Below, one piece after another: positions 32,490-41,455 of a stretch of 64,000 nucleotides of DNA; position 1 is the first letter of the stretch; the number at the start of each line of letters is the position of its first letter. Under the pieces are notes generated by a model. The model saw nothing but the letters and a program-made list of their open reading frames with translations, was not told the DNA's origin and ran no database searches. The DNA is from Bacillota bacterium (GTDB lineage: Bacteria; Bacillota; Clostridia; Christensenellales; SZUA-584): contig JAEYOE010000006.1 of NCBI GenBank assembly GCA_023412005.1, positions 15,523 through 79,522 on the forward strand, given 5' to 3'. Made by a program: the position numbers and the translations under genes.

Positions 32490-33798
32490 AGGACTTTCGG
32501 AAAAACTTCAGCATGTATTCTCGAAGATAACGAACCGGGGCAAGCTCACCGAGGTGGAGGTGAAGGCCGCGCTGCGCGAGGTGAAGCTCGTGCTGCTCGA
32601 AGCCGACGTCAACTTCAAGGTGGTTAAAAGCTTCTTAAACCGCGTCACCGAGCGTTCCATTGGCGAGGAAGTTTTAAAGAGCTTGACACCCGGCCAGCAG
32701 GTCATCAAAATTGTGCGCGAGGAGCTTGTTGCCGAGCTCGGTGAAAAGCACGTCGGCGTGAACTTTGCCTCGAACCCGCCCACCATCGTGATGATGTGCG
32801 GCCTTCAGGGCGCGGGCAAAACCACCATGTGCGGCAAGCTCGCCAAGCTGTGGAAGAAAGACGGGCGTACCGTGATGCTTGCGGCGCTCGATATATACCG
32901 CCCGGCGGCCATTCGGCAGCTGGAGGTGGTGGCCGAAAAAGCGGGCGCATTGTTCTTCTCGCAGGGCACGCAAGACCCTGTGAAAACCGCGCAGCAGGCC
33001 GTGGCCGAAGCCAAAAAGAAGCTTGTGGACGTGCTGATACTCGACACGGCGGGTCGGCTGCATATTGACGAAGAGATGATGGACGAGGTCAAGCGCATCG
33101 CGGCAGCGGTGAAACCGCACGAAAAGCTGCTCGTGGTGGATGCGATGACAGGGCAGGATGCGGTCAACGCGGCCTCGGCCTTCAATGAAAGCCTGGAGCT
33201 TAATGGCGTGGTGATAACCAAGCTCGACGGCGATACGCGCGGCGGTGCGGCGATATCCGTTAAATCCGTCACGGGCAAACCCATCAAGTTTGCGGGCGTC
33301 GGCGAAAAACTGGAGGACGTGGAAGCGTTCCATCCGGATCGCATGGCGGGCAGAATCCTCGGCATGGGCGACGTGCTGACGTTGATTGAAAAGGCCGAGC
33401 AGAATTTCGATCAGGCCAAAGCGGCGGAGCTGGAAAAGAAGCTCAAGAAAGCCGAGTTCACGCTCGACGATTTTCTGGAGCAAATGGGGCAGATTAAGAA
33501 CATGGGCAACCTTGGCGATATGCTCTCGATGCTGCCGGGCGGCAGCAAGCTTGGCAACGTTCAGCTGGACGACAAGCAGATGGCGCATACCGAGGCCATC
33601 ATCAAATCGATGACGCCGGATGAAAGACGTAAGCCGCACATTATCGGCGGCAGCCGAAAAAAGCGCATTGCGGCGGGCAGCGGCACCAAGGTGCAGGATG
33701 TGAACAGGCTGCTCACGCAGTTCGAACAGATGACAAAGCTGATGAAGAGCATGTCGGGTAAACGCGGAAGAAAGGGCATACCGGGTATGCCGTTCTGA
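32479..33798 (+). CDS. ffh: Signal recognition particle protein Ffh
   Basis: SRP54 GTPase that binds signal sequences and 4.5S/6S RNA. The 439 residues have an N domain, the G domain (GLQGAGKTTMCGKLA, DTAGRL, TKLDGDTRGG) and a Met-rich M domain (MGQIKNMGNLGDMLSMLPG, ...GKRGRKGIPGMPF at the end). Start supported by GGGAG. Upstream overlap with ylxM and downstream rpsP follow the classical Firmicute order. Confidence 0.97.
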   Translation: MAFEGLSEKLQHVFSKITNRGKLTEVEVKAALREVKLVLLEADVNFKVVKSFLNRVTERSIGEEVLKSLTPGQQVIKIVREELVAELGEKHVGVNFASNPPTIVMMCGLQGAGKTTMCGKLAKLWKKDGRTVMLAALDIYRPAAIRQLEVVAEKAGALFFSQGTQDPVKTAQQAVAEAKKKLVDVLILDTAGRLHIDEEMMDEVKRIAAAVKPHEKLLVVDAMTGQDAVNAASAFNESLELNGVVITKLDGDTRGGAAISVKSVTGKPIKFAGVGEKLEDVEAFHPDRMAGRILGMGDVLTLIEKAEQNFDQAKAAELEKKLKKAEFTLDDFLEQMGQIKNMGNLGDMLSMLPGGSKLGNVQLDDKQMAHTEAIIKSMTPDERRKPHIIGGSRKKRIAAGSGTKVQDVNRLLTQFEQMTKLMKSMSGKRGRKGIPGMPF

Positions 33799-33826
33799 TA
33801 CATACATTACATTATTGGAGGAAATT

Positions 33827-34066
33827 ATGGCGGTAAAAATCAGACTAAAGAGAATCGGTGCGAAAAAGAATCCTTTTTACAGAATCGTTGTGGCAGATGC
33901 GCGCTCCCCGCGTGACGGTCGTTTTGTCGAAGAAATCGGCAACTACGATCCGATGAGCAAGAAGCTCGTGGTTGACGGCGACAAGGCTCTGGAATGGATC
34001 AAAAACGGCGCACAGCCCACCGAAACGGTAAGATCGCTGCTGAAGAAAAACGGCGTACTGAAATAG
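33827..34066 (+). CDS. rpsP: 30S ribosomal protein S16
   Basis: Small-subunit ribosomal protein of 79 residues, beginning AVKIRLKRIGAKKNPFYRIV, the S16 signature. ATG 33827 with GGAGG is the start, four codons inside the open frame. Cotranscribed with ffh, khpA, rimM and trmD. Confidence 0.98.
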   Translation: MAVKIRLKRIGAKKNPFYRIVVADARSPRDGRFVEEIGNYDPMSKKLVVDGDKALEWIKNGAQPTETVRSLLKKNGVLK

Positions 34067-34075
34067 GTGATGAAT

Positions 34076-34312
34076 ATGCTTGAGCTGGTTAAATACGTGG
34101 CCGAGTCGTTGGTTGACAATCCGTCTGAGGTGAAGGTCAAGCAAGTCGAGGGCGACAAAACCATTGTGCTCGAACTCAGTGTGGCGCGTGAGGATATGGG
34201 TAAGGTGATCGGCAAACAGGGCCGTATAGCCAAAGCCATTCGCGCCGTGGTTAAAGCGGCGTCCACTAAGTCACGCAAAAAATATGTCGTTGAGATCGTG
34301 GAGCATGATTGA
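34076..34312 (+). CDS. khpA: KH-domain RNA-binding protein KhpA
   Basis: A 78-residue KH-domain protein that, with KhpB/Jag, binds RNA and affects cell elongation in Firmicutes. The GKQGRIAKAIR loop is the KH GxxG region. ATG 34076 is preferred (AGGTGA five bases upstream) over ATG 34070 or GTG 34067, giving MLELVKYVAESLVD. Overlaps rimM by eight bases. Confidence 0.94.
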   Translation: MLELVKYVAESLVDNPSEVKVKQVEGDKTIVLELSVAREDMGKVIGKQGRIAKAIRAVVKAASTKSRKKYVVEIVEHD

Positions 34313-34817
34313 AATTGCGCGTATATTAAAGCCGCACGGCATACGGGGCGATTTGAAGGTTCGATTGTTTTCGGATAATTTAGATGCCTTTGCCGAGCGT
34401 GGCTTTGCCTACTTGAAAAAGGACAGCGACTTTAAACGCACCGCCTACACAGCGGTGCGTATTGACGCGCCGTTCGTTTATGTTCATTTTGACGGTGTGG
34501 ACTCGCGCAACGCTGCTGAAATGCTTAATAATGAGACGCTTTACCTGCACCGAGACGAGCTTGAAGAGCTGGACGACGGTGAGAATTACGTTATCGATTT
34601 GGTGGGGCTGAAGGTGCTCGACGAAACAGGCAGCGAGCTTGGCATACTTAAGGACGTATTGCAGCATGGCGCGGCGGATGTTTATGTGGTGAAGGGCCAA
34701 AGAGGCTTCATGTTTCCCGCCGTGAAACGCGTGATACAAAGCGTTGATGTGAGCGCAGGCGTGATGCGCGTGAATGCGGCGGCGCTCAGTGAGGTGGCCG
34801 TTTATGACGACCTATAA
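34305..34817 (+). CDS. rimM: Ribosome maturation factor RimM
   Basis: Assists 30S assembly by binding S19. The 170 residues start IEIARILKPHGIRGDLKV, a clear RimM signature, and end with the PRC-barrel part (YVIDLVGLKVLDETGSELG). The start is ATG 34305 inside the khpA end. Overlaps trmD by 14 bases. Confidence 0.96.
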   Translation: MIEIARILKPHGIRGDLKVRLFSDNLDAFAERGFAYLKKDSDFKRTAYTAVRIDAPFVYVHFDGVDSRNAAEMLNNETLYLHRDELEELDDGENYVIDLVGLKVLDETGSELGILKDVLQHGAADVYVVKGQRGFMFPAVKRVIQSVDVSAGVMRVNAAALSEVAVYDDL

Positions 34818-35535
34818 TGTGCTGACACTGTTTCCCGAGATGTTTGATTCCGTTTGCGGAGCCAGCATCTGGGCGCGCGCCATCAAGGCGGGACATATCG
34901 CCGTCAACACCGTCAACATACGCGACTGGGCAACCGACAAGCATCGCCGCGCGGACGACTATCCGTTGGGCGGCGGCGTGGGCATGGTGTTAAAGCCGGA
35001 ACCCGCAGATGCCTGCTTTAACCACATCAAAAACGGCTGCGAGGCTCCTGCCATCAATATCTACTTGTCACCGTGCGGCAAAACGCTGTCGCACACATTG
35101 GTGACGGCACTCTCAGAGTACCGCACGGTCAACCTTTTGTGCGGCCATTATGAGGGTGTGGACGCGCGGATTATCAAGCGGCATATTGATCTTGAGGTGT
35201 CCATCGGCGATTATGTGCTCACCGGCGGCGAGCTTGCGGCGATGGTGCTGATTGATGCATGCATCCGTCATGTGGATGGCGTGCTCGGCAACGGAGAATC
35301 GGCAGCGGGCGAATCGTTTAGTGAATCGCTGCTTGAGTTTCCGCAGTATACGCGCCCGGCGCAGTATGGCGGCGACGCGGTGCCAGAGGTTCTGCTGTCG
35401 GGTCATCACGCAAACGTCGAAAAATACAGACGACGAATGTCTCTGAAAGAGACGGCATTCCGGCGGCCTGATTTGCTGTCAAAAGCGCGGCTGAAAAAAA
35501 AGGATATCGATTTTTTAATAAGTGACGATGATTAG
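34804..35535 (+). CDS. trmD: tRNA (guanine(37)-N(1))-methyltransferase
   Basis: SPOUT methyltransferase that makes m1G37 and prevents frameshifting. The 243 residues start TTYNVLTLFPEMFDS and contain the knot region LCGHYEGVDARI and VSIGDYVLTGGELAAM, with the C-terminal helix LLSGHHANVEKYR. Start at ATG 34804, a shorter choice than the open frame. In most Firmicutes rplS follows; here it does not. Confidence 0.97.
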   Translation: MTTYNVLTLFPEMFDSVCGASIWARAIKAGHIAVNTVNIRDWATDKHRRADDYPLGGGVGMVLKPEPADACFNHIKNGCEAPAINIYLSPCGKTLSHTLVTALSEYRTVNLLCGHYEGVDARIIKRHIDLEVSIGDYVLTGGELAAMVLIDACIRHVDGVLGNGESAAGESFSESLLEFPQYTRPAQYGGDAVPEVLLSGHHANVEKYRRRMSLKETAFRRPDLLSKARLKKKDIDFLISDDD

Positions 35536-35890
35536 GCTTAAACATGGCAATGAGGTTGGCTTTACAGGCAAGGAAGAAAACTTTTAAATTTAGACAGCGG
35601 TCATTTTCAATGTGATTTCCCTCATCATCACACTCCTTCGCTGGTCAAGCTTCGATACTGATTGACCGCGTGTTTTACAGTTTTCTCATGATCGGTCTTT
35701 TGATTATCAGTATTACACCGCTGTCAGCAAAAAGAAAATGAACGATCAGTGAACAAATAGCTGCACAATTGAAAAAGAAGACAAAATATGCTAAAATGCG
35801 ATTGTTTCTTAAGACGGAATACAGATATGGTCATGATCGCTGATCGTATTCAGAATACTGACAAATCTAATGTGAATCGGGTAGGGGACT
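35536..35890 (+). other. Intergenic region after trmD, with promoter
   Basis: About 355 bases. No rplS (ribosomal L19) reading frame is present. A promoter TTGAAA (35769-35774), 17-base spacer, TAAAAT (35792-35797) fits the following gene. The rest holds no recognised feature. Confidence 0.6.
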
Positions 35891-37012
35891 ATGCAATACG
35901 ATAACAGAGGGAATCGGAACAATTTCTTTGATGAGTCTTATGAAAGGCCGCGCAGTGCAGCGAGCCGTTCAAGGCAGCCTGCAGGCAAGAAAAGAAAAAA
36001 GGGCGGGATATCGCTGGCAATGGTTTTCGTGATTGATATCGCTGTTGCGGCACTGGCGCTGCTCATTTTCTCGCTGTATTATTTCATTATTCCGAGAGAT
36101 CTCGGGCAAAATGCAGTTGTGTTACCGGGAGCCATTCCCTCTGAAACAGCCGCTGTATCCGCTTCCGCACCAGTGAGCAACAACCCCGAACAGGCAGCTG
36201 CGCAAATGCCCGCCGAACCCGGCACCGAGTCGCCCGCTGTGGCAGCTGTGGACCCCAATTCGTGGCGTGCCAAGTTTGCCGACAAGTTTACCGCCGGAGA
36301 CGTCCAAAAAACCGATAATTCATACAAAAACGCCAACGTCAGCATCTCTGTTGAAAAGGTAGCCAAGGACAGTGTGGTTTACTTTGTGGCGGATATCTAT
36401 CTCGCTGATATCAAGTATTTTAAAACAGCTTTTGCGAACGATAAGTTTGCGTCCGGCAACGCTGAATCCACCTTGGATATCGCGGCTGCCAATAATGCGG
36501 TTTTTGCTGTTAATGGCGATTATTGCACCAATAACAAAGGGCCTGTTGTGCGAAACGGCGTGCTCTACCGTGACGAAACATACAAATCTGACGTGCTTGT
36601 GATGAACAACGACGGGTCGATGCAGACATTTTCGCCGGAGGACTTTGATATTGAAGCCATTAAAACAAACGGTGCCTACCAAGTTTGGACATTTGGCCCC
36701 ATGCTGCTTAAAGACGGGCAGGCGATGGAAACGTTCAACAGCACGGTGAATCCGAAGAACCCAAGAACAGCTATAGGCTATTATGAGCCGGGTCATTACT
36801 GTTTTGTTGTGGTGGACGGGCGCCAGCCCGGTTACTCCGACGGGTATTCGACAGCGGAAATGTCGCAGCTGATGGCCAGCCTTGGGTGCACAGTGGCTTA
36901 TAATCTTGACGGCGGACGCTCCAGCGAGATGGCATTTAACGGCGCATTTATGAATCAGCCATATGACGGCGGCAGAGGAACAAGCGATATCCTCTATATC
37001 GTCGGTGAATAA
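35891..37012 (+). CDS. Phosphodiester glycosidase (NAGPA-like) family exported protein
   Basis: Membrane-anchored, extracellular protein of 373 residues: a basic cytoplasmic tail (AASRSRQPAGKKRKKGG), a helix near 42-66, an Ala/Pro-rich linker (about 75-115), then the NAGPA/DUF2233 domain. Diagnostic segments are FAVNGDYC, GVLYRDETY, FVVVDGRQPGYSDG and NLDGGRSSEMAFNG. Such domains hydrolyse GlcNAc-phosphodiester or act on wall polymers. It precedes a small membrane protein in a probable two-gene operon. Substrate unknown. Confidence 0.87.
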   Translation: MQYDNRGNRNNFFDESYERPRSAASRSRQPAGKKRKKGGISLAMVFVIDIAVAALALLIFSLYYFIIPRDLGQNAVVLPGAIPSETAAVSASAPVSNNPEQAAAQMPAEPGTESPAVAAVDPNSWRAKFADKFTAGDVQKTDNSYKNANVSISVEKVAKDSVVYFVADIYLADIKYFKTAFANDKFASGNAESTLDIAAANNAVFAVNGDYCTNNKGPVVRNGVLYRDETYKSDVLVMNNDGSMQTFSPEDFDIEAIKTNGAYQVWTFGPMLLKDGQAMETFNSTVNPKNPRTAIGYYEPGHYCFVVVDGRQPGYSDGYSTAEMSQLMASLGCTVAYNLDGGRSSEMAFNGAFMNQPYDGGRGTSDILYIVGE

Positions 37013-37023
37013 AGGAGAGAATG

Positions 37024-37218
37024 ATGTTTAAAAGACTGCTTCCGCATTTATGCCTGATACTCTCGTTGATGATGCTAACGTTTTTCGTGGTGGATATATT
37101 CAACCCCGGTATGGACTTTGTCGGCAATGATATTTTTAAAATTCTTCTGTTGATTTACGGAATTGCGACTGCCATTCTCTCAAGTGTACTGATTGTTTAC
37201 TACCACAGAAAATCGTAA
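37024..37218 (+). CDS. Small two-helix membrane protein
   Basis: 64 residues with hydrophobic helices near 7-28 and 38-60 and a basic C-terminus (YYHRKS). AGGAG is six bases before ATG 37024 (37021 is the alternative ATG). It follows the NAGPA-like gene by only 11 bases. No family recognised. Confidence 0.6.
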   Translation: MFKRLLPHLCLILSLMMLTFFVVDIFNPGMDFVGNDIFKILLLIYGIATAILSSVLIVYYHRKS

Positions 37219-37281
37219 ATACTTTAAAAGGATAACGCGACTTCGAAAAGTGAAGTCGACTGATCCGATAGATATCTATTC

Positions 37282-37318
37282 GCCCCGTCGGCACTGACAG
37301 GCATGGCGGGGTGTTTGT
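37282..37318 (+). terminator. Probable terminator
   Basis: CCCCG (37283-37287) and CGGGG (37307-37311) close a hairpin, followed by TGTTTGTTT. Confidence 0.45.
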
Positions 37319-37348
37319 TTGTAAAATGTAGATGGGCGCAAGGAGAAC

Positions 37349-38503
37349 ATGTTGAGAAAAAAGACTTCGATCTTGCTGGTTGTGCTGGCGTTAATGCAGC
37401 TGATGGCCTGCACAAATAACGGGCCCAATACCACGCAGACAGCACCGGCAACGGTGCAGCCGGGCGATTTACAAGTTTATTTCATAGATGTGGGCAAGGG
37501 CGACGCTGCGCTGATCGGTCTGCCCGGCAGCCGCTGGGTGATGGTTGATACCGGCCCCAAGGAAGGGTTCCCGGAAATCGGCCGGACACTCATCAAACAC
37601 GGCGTGACGCATCTCGACGCAATATTCGTGACGCATGGTCATAAAGACCATATCGGCGGCCTTAACAGCGTGCTGAAAATTGCCAAGAGCGACTGTATCT
37701 ACACGATACCGGACTGTCTGGACGACAAAGAAATTTCGGATGCCAAAGAGGAGTTTGGCATCGAAATAAAAACAACGGCAGCAGGCCAAAGCATACAAAT
37801 TGCAGATGCCGTTTTTAACGTGCTCGGGCCGCTCGAAAACCACGAAGATGAAAACGAAAACAGCATGGTGCTGAAGTTTGTGTATAAAGATAAGCGCATT
37901 TTGTTTACGGCAGATCAGCTCTCCAGGGCGGAAAAGGGCCTTCTTGACAGCGGCAAGGATTTAGCGGCTGATGTTCTTAAAGTGGCCTATCACGGCGGTG
38001 CCGAATCCACCTCGGCGCAGTTTGTGAAGGCTGTCAGCCCCGCGTTTGCCGTGATACCGACAGACGAGACAAGGCCTGCAGCGCAGCAAACACTGTCCGT
38101 TTTAGCACAGGCCGGCGCGCAAACAAGTATTCTGGGAGACACAGGCACACTTTTTTATGATGGCACAAGTCTTATTAAGGTTCCTGTGCCAGCGGGTGAA
38201 GTGCCGGATGTTTCTGTCAGCGAAAAGGATACAAAAGCAGAATTCGTCACAATGACAAACAATACACAGCAGGCGGTTGATTTGACAGGGTGGTGCCTGT
38301 ATTCAGAAAAAGGTGCCGACGTGTACTTTTTCCCTTCAGAGACTGTTTTGCCTGCCAACAACAGCCTGACTGTTTATTCCGGAAAAATGGCAGATACCAA
38401 TCAAGGCGGTTTGGTCTGGACATCGAAAAATATTTGGAGCAACAAAAAGGATGATATCTGCCTGCTTTTTGACGCGAGCGGCAGGCTGGTAAGCAGCCGA
38501 TGA
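37349..38503 (+). CDS. Exported metallo-beta-lactamase-fold hydrolase (ComEC-like) with lamin-tail domain
   Basis: Lipoprotein of 384 residues with lipobox LMAC near residue 21. Residues about 45-290 form the MBL fold with VDTG and HGHKDHIGG metal ligands, plus downstream ITYHGG-like AYHGG. This is the soluble ComEC/Rec2 C-terminal type hydrolase. The C-terminal 90 residues (TNNTQQAVDLTGWCLYSEKG... ) resemble a lamin-tail domain, often found in secreted nucleases. A surface nuclease or phosphodiesterase is likely; the substrate is inference. Confidence 0.83.
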   Translation: MLRKKTSILLVVLALMQLMACTNNGPNTTQTAPATVQPGDLQVYFIDVGKGDAALIGLPGSRWVMVDTGPKEGFPEIGRTLIKHGVTHLDAIFVTHGHKDHIGGLNSVLKIAKSDCIYTIPDCLDDKEISDAKEEFGIEIKTTAAGQSIQIADAVFNVLGPLENHEDENENSMVLKFVYKDKRILFTADQLSRAEKGLLDSGKDLAADVLKVAYHGGAESTSAQFVKAVSPAFAVIPTDETRPAAQQTLSVLAQAGAQTSILGDTGTLFYDGTSLIKVPVPAGEVPDVSVSEKDTKAEFVTMTNNTQQAVDLTGWCLYSEKGADVYFFPSETVLPANNSLTVYSGKMADTNQGGLVWTSKNIWSNKKDDICLLFDASGRLVSSR

Positions 38504-38652
38504 TAAACAGCCTTGAAAATTCTGTTTATTTTTTTGTCGGATAACTATATAATAAAAAGATGCACGTATATGATCAGCTTCGATCATACTTAATAGAATG
38601 GGAAGCCATTAAGCCGGTATCTAAAGCATACCGGGATATTTGAACGGGAAAT

Positions 38653-40308
38653 ATGGGATCACATAAGAATTTCATTAAAGGTGCGGCGATATTAAGCGGC
38701 CTCGGGATGGTCTCCAAGGTCATTGGTGCCGTTTATACGATCGTCACAGCTTATATAATTAACGAGAACGGTATGGCGTATTATGGGCGTGCTTTTCCCA
38801 TATATACGTTTTTGCTTGCTTTCTCCAGCGCAGGGTTACCGGTTGCCATCGCCAAGCTGGTGGCCGAGAGAACAACACTCGGCGACTACAAAGCCGGCTA
38901 TGCCGTATTTCGCAAAGCCCTAAAAGCGATGTTTTTCATCGGGCTGTTAACCACCGTTATTATGATCGCTTTCAGCGGACAGATTGCAGCGGCTCTCGGC
39001 AGCCCCGACACGAAGTACGCAATCATGGCGCTGGGGCCGTCGCTGTTCTTTGTGTCAATCATGTCTGCATACAGAGGCTACTTCCAGGGCATGCAGCGTA
39101 TGACCCCCACAGCCATTTCTCAGATGATTGAGCAGATTGTCAAGGTGGTAGCGGGGCTGACTCTTGCGTATTTGTGGAGCCAGCAGGGGCCAATCTACGG
39201 TGCTGCCGGTGCGGTGCTCGGTATCAGCATATCTGAGGTCGTCGCCTGCCTCTACATGATGGTGATCTATAAGAAGAAGATCAGCATATTCAGACGACGT
39301 GAGAAATCGGCAAGATATACGGAACTGACGCGGAACATTGGCAGACGTCTCTTCTATCTGGCTGCGCCCATCATCGTCGGGGCGTGTGCCATCCCGATTG
39401 TTCAGAACGCGGACTCTGCGATGATTACACATACGCTCAATGGCATGGACAGCGTTTTGCTGATCGGTAAGGAAATTGCATTAAATCCGAAGATGGTTGA
39501 TTCGCTATTCAGTCTGGCCACCACGCTGCCCAACTCAATCATCAATTTACCGGCGATTTTTTCTACGTCGCTGGCGATGAGCCTGGTACCGGCCATTGCG
39601 GCGGCTAAAACCGAGCATAACTTAAGAAACATCGCGTCCAAGGCAAACATAGGCATGAAGCTGTCGATGCTGGTCGGGCTGCCGAGCGCAGCAGGACTTT
39701 ATTTTCTCTCAACGCCGATCATGCATCTTCTCTACAGAAATTTGAAGGGCGATATGCTGCTCATAGGCGGGCAGATGCTGGGCATACTTGCGATAACAGT
39801 TTTCTTCATGACGATACTGCAAACCATGACGGGCATTTTGCAGGGGCTTGGGAAAACTTATCTGCCGGTGATCAATCTGTTTATTGGTATCGGCGTGAAA
39901 ATCGGTATCAGCGTTCTGACGATACCGATACCTGAGATCAACGTTCAGGGCTCACCGTACGGCACGATCGCCTGCTATGCCATAGCGGCGCTGCTCGATG
40001 TGATTTGCGTCATGCGGCACGCGCATATGCGCGTAAAAGTTATGGATTGCTTTATCAAACCACTGCTGGCCACAGGGGGCATGAGCGCCGCCATATATTT
40101 TCTGATGCCGAACGTCCCATCCGGATTGTATTCGGGCGCGAGAACGCTCGTTGTGATTGCGACGGCTGTTCTCATTTACTTGCTGCTGATATTCGTTTTC
40201 GGCGCACTCAAGCCTGATGATATGAAGTTTATTCCCGGCGGCGGTAAAATCACGTCGCTGATGTATCGCTTAAGAATTTGGAGATCGAATTACAGATACA
40301 GAGAGTAA
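38653..40308 (+). CDS. SpoVB/MurJ-like polysaccharide flippase
   Basis: Polytopic (about 14 helices) MOP-superfamily exporter of 551 residues. N-terminus GAAILSGLGMVSKVIGAVYT and the YRGYFQGMQRMTPTAISQ segment are characteristic of stage V sporulation protein B/polysaccharide biosynthesis proteins, which move lipid-linked wall precursors. Weak ribosome site GGGAA; a possible -10 TATAAT is at 38548. It may function in spore cortex formation or vegetative wall growth. Confidence 0.87.
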   Translation: MGSHKNFIKGAAILSGLGMVSKVIGAVYTIVTAYIINENGMAYYGRAFPIYTFLLAFSSAGLPVAIAKLVAERTTLGDYKAGYAVFRKALKAMFFIGLLTTVIMIAFSGQIAAALGSPDTKYAIMALGPSLFFVSIMSAYRGYFQGMQRMTPTAISQMIEQIVKVVAGLTLAYLWSQQGPIYGAAGAVLGISISEVVACLYMMVIYKKKISIFRRREKSARYTELTRNIGRRLFYLAAPIIVGACAIPIVQNADSAMITHTLNGMDSVLLIGKEIALNPKMVDSLFSLATTLPNSIINLPAIFSTSLAMSLVPAIAAAKTEHNLRNIASKANIGMKLSMLVGLPSAAGLYFLSTPIMHLLYRNLKGDMLLIGGQMLGILAITVFFMTILQTMTGILQGLGKTYLPVINLFIGIGVKIGISVLTIPIPEINVQGSPYGTIACYAIAALLDVICVMRHAHMRVKVMDCFIKPLLATGGMSAAIYFLMPNVPSGLYSGARTLVVIATAVLIYLLLIFVFGALKPDDMKFIPGGGKITSLMYRLRIWRSNYRYRE

Positions 40309-40381
40309 CGGCCTAGTGGTTAGTATTATTAAGTTAATAAACGAAAGTTTTATTTTTTTGCGATAACTTACGGAGGACATA

Positions 40382-41320
40382 ATGGCTCAAAGAAACTGGA
40401 AAGGCAGCGTTTTATTGCTGTTGGCTGCGTTAATATGGGGCGCGGCGTTCATTGCCCAGAAAATCGGCATGGTGGAAATCGGCACGTTTACGTTTTCGGC
40501 CACACGCTTTATGCTCAGCGGTCTTGTGCTGCTGCCTGTCGCACTCATGCGAAAGACCAAAACACAGCCTGCGGCAGCAAGCGACATAAAAAAAACAAGC
40601 GGCAGAAAGCTATTGATGGTTGGCGGCATATTATGCGGTGTATTTCTCGCTCTTGCGACCAACGCCCAGCAGATGGGCATTGCCTCCACATCGGCGGGCA
40701 AGGCTGGTTTCATCACGGCGCTGTATATCGTTTTTGTGCCGATATTGCGTCTTTTCAGCAAGAAGAAGATATCAGCCGCCGTTTGGGTCAGCGTGGCGGT
40801 GGCGGTGGTCGGGTTCTATCTGCTCAGCGAAAAAGAAGGCATATCCATCAACGAGGGCGATGCGATTGTGCTGTTAAGCGCTCTGCTGTTTTCATTCCAC
40901 ATTCTCGTGATCGACAAGTACACGTCGTATGCTGACGGCATCAAGATATCGTGCATCCAGTCGTTTGCGGCGGCGGTGATTTCTGCCGTTTGCATGTTGA
41001 TATTTGAGAAGCCTAGCATTGATACCATACTTGCGTGCTGGCTGCCCATTGTTTACCTCGGCGTGGCCTCGGGAGCCGTGGGGTATACGCTGCAAATTAT
41101 CGGCCAAAAGTATGCCGAACCCGCGTCCGCTTCGCTGATTTTGAGTCTGGAATCGGTTTTTGCCGCAGTGTTTGGGGTGTTGTTTCTTGCAGAAGGATTC
41201 ACGTCGCAGGAACTGATTGGCTGTATACTCGTGTTCGGCGCAACGATATTGTCACAGTTAACGCCGAGGAAGAAATCCTCTCTTCAATCAAAAAAAGAAA
41301 AAGCCGAGCAGCCAGAATAA
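40382..41320 (+). CDS. EamA/DMT-superfamily transporter
   Basis: Ten-helix drug/metabolite transporter of 312 residues with two EamA repeats; the first begins LLLAALIWGAAFIAQKIG and the second LLSALLFSFHILVIDKYT. Ends with a Lys-rich tail. GGAGG precedes the ATG. Substrate unknown; DMT proteins often export amino acids or metabolites. Stands alone between the flippase and the ABC operon. Confidence 0.9.
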   Translation: MAQRNWKGSVLLLLAALIWGAAFIAQKIGMVEIGTFTFSATRFMLSGLVLLPVALMRKTKTQPAAASDIKKTSGRKLLMVGGILCGVFLALATNAQQMGIASTSAGKAGFITALYIVFVPILRLFSKKKISAAVWVSVAVAVVGFYLLSEKEGISINEGDAIVLLSALLFSFHILVIDKYTSYADGIKISCIQSFAAAVISAVCMLIFEKPSIDTILACWLPIVYLGVASGAVGYTLQIIGQKYAEPASASLILSLESVFAAVFGVLFLAEGFTSQELIGCILVFGATILSQLTPRKKSSLQSKKEKAEQPE

Positions 41321-41369
41321 AATGGATGCATTTTTGTGCTGGAAACAACGGCGCTAAGCTTGTTTTTGC

Positions 41370-41398
41370 TTGACGAAATGAGTATAAAATGAGAATAT
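41370..41398 (+). promoter_or_regulatory. Promoter of the amino-acid ABC operon
   Basis: TTGACG (41370-41375), 17-base spacer, GAATAT (41393-41398), about 60 bases before the binding-protein gene. Confidence 0.5.
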
Positions 41399-41455
41399 AA
41401 ACTTGTTTAATATTTTAGCACACTAAAAATTAATTTTATTATAAGGGGAAAACAA

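Noticed and set aside
32674..33807. A 377-residue minus-strand frame opposite ffh
   Set aside because: Its sequence is the His/Arg-rich shadow typical of GC-rich antisense frames; ffh on the plus strand is unmistakable.
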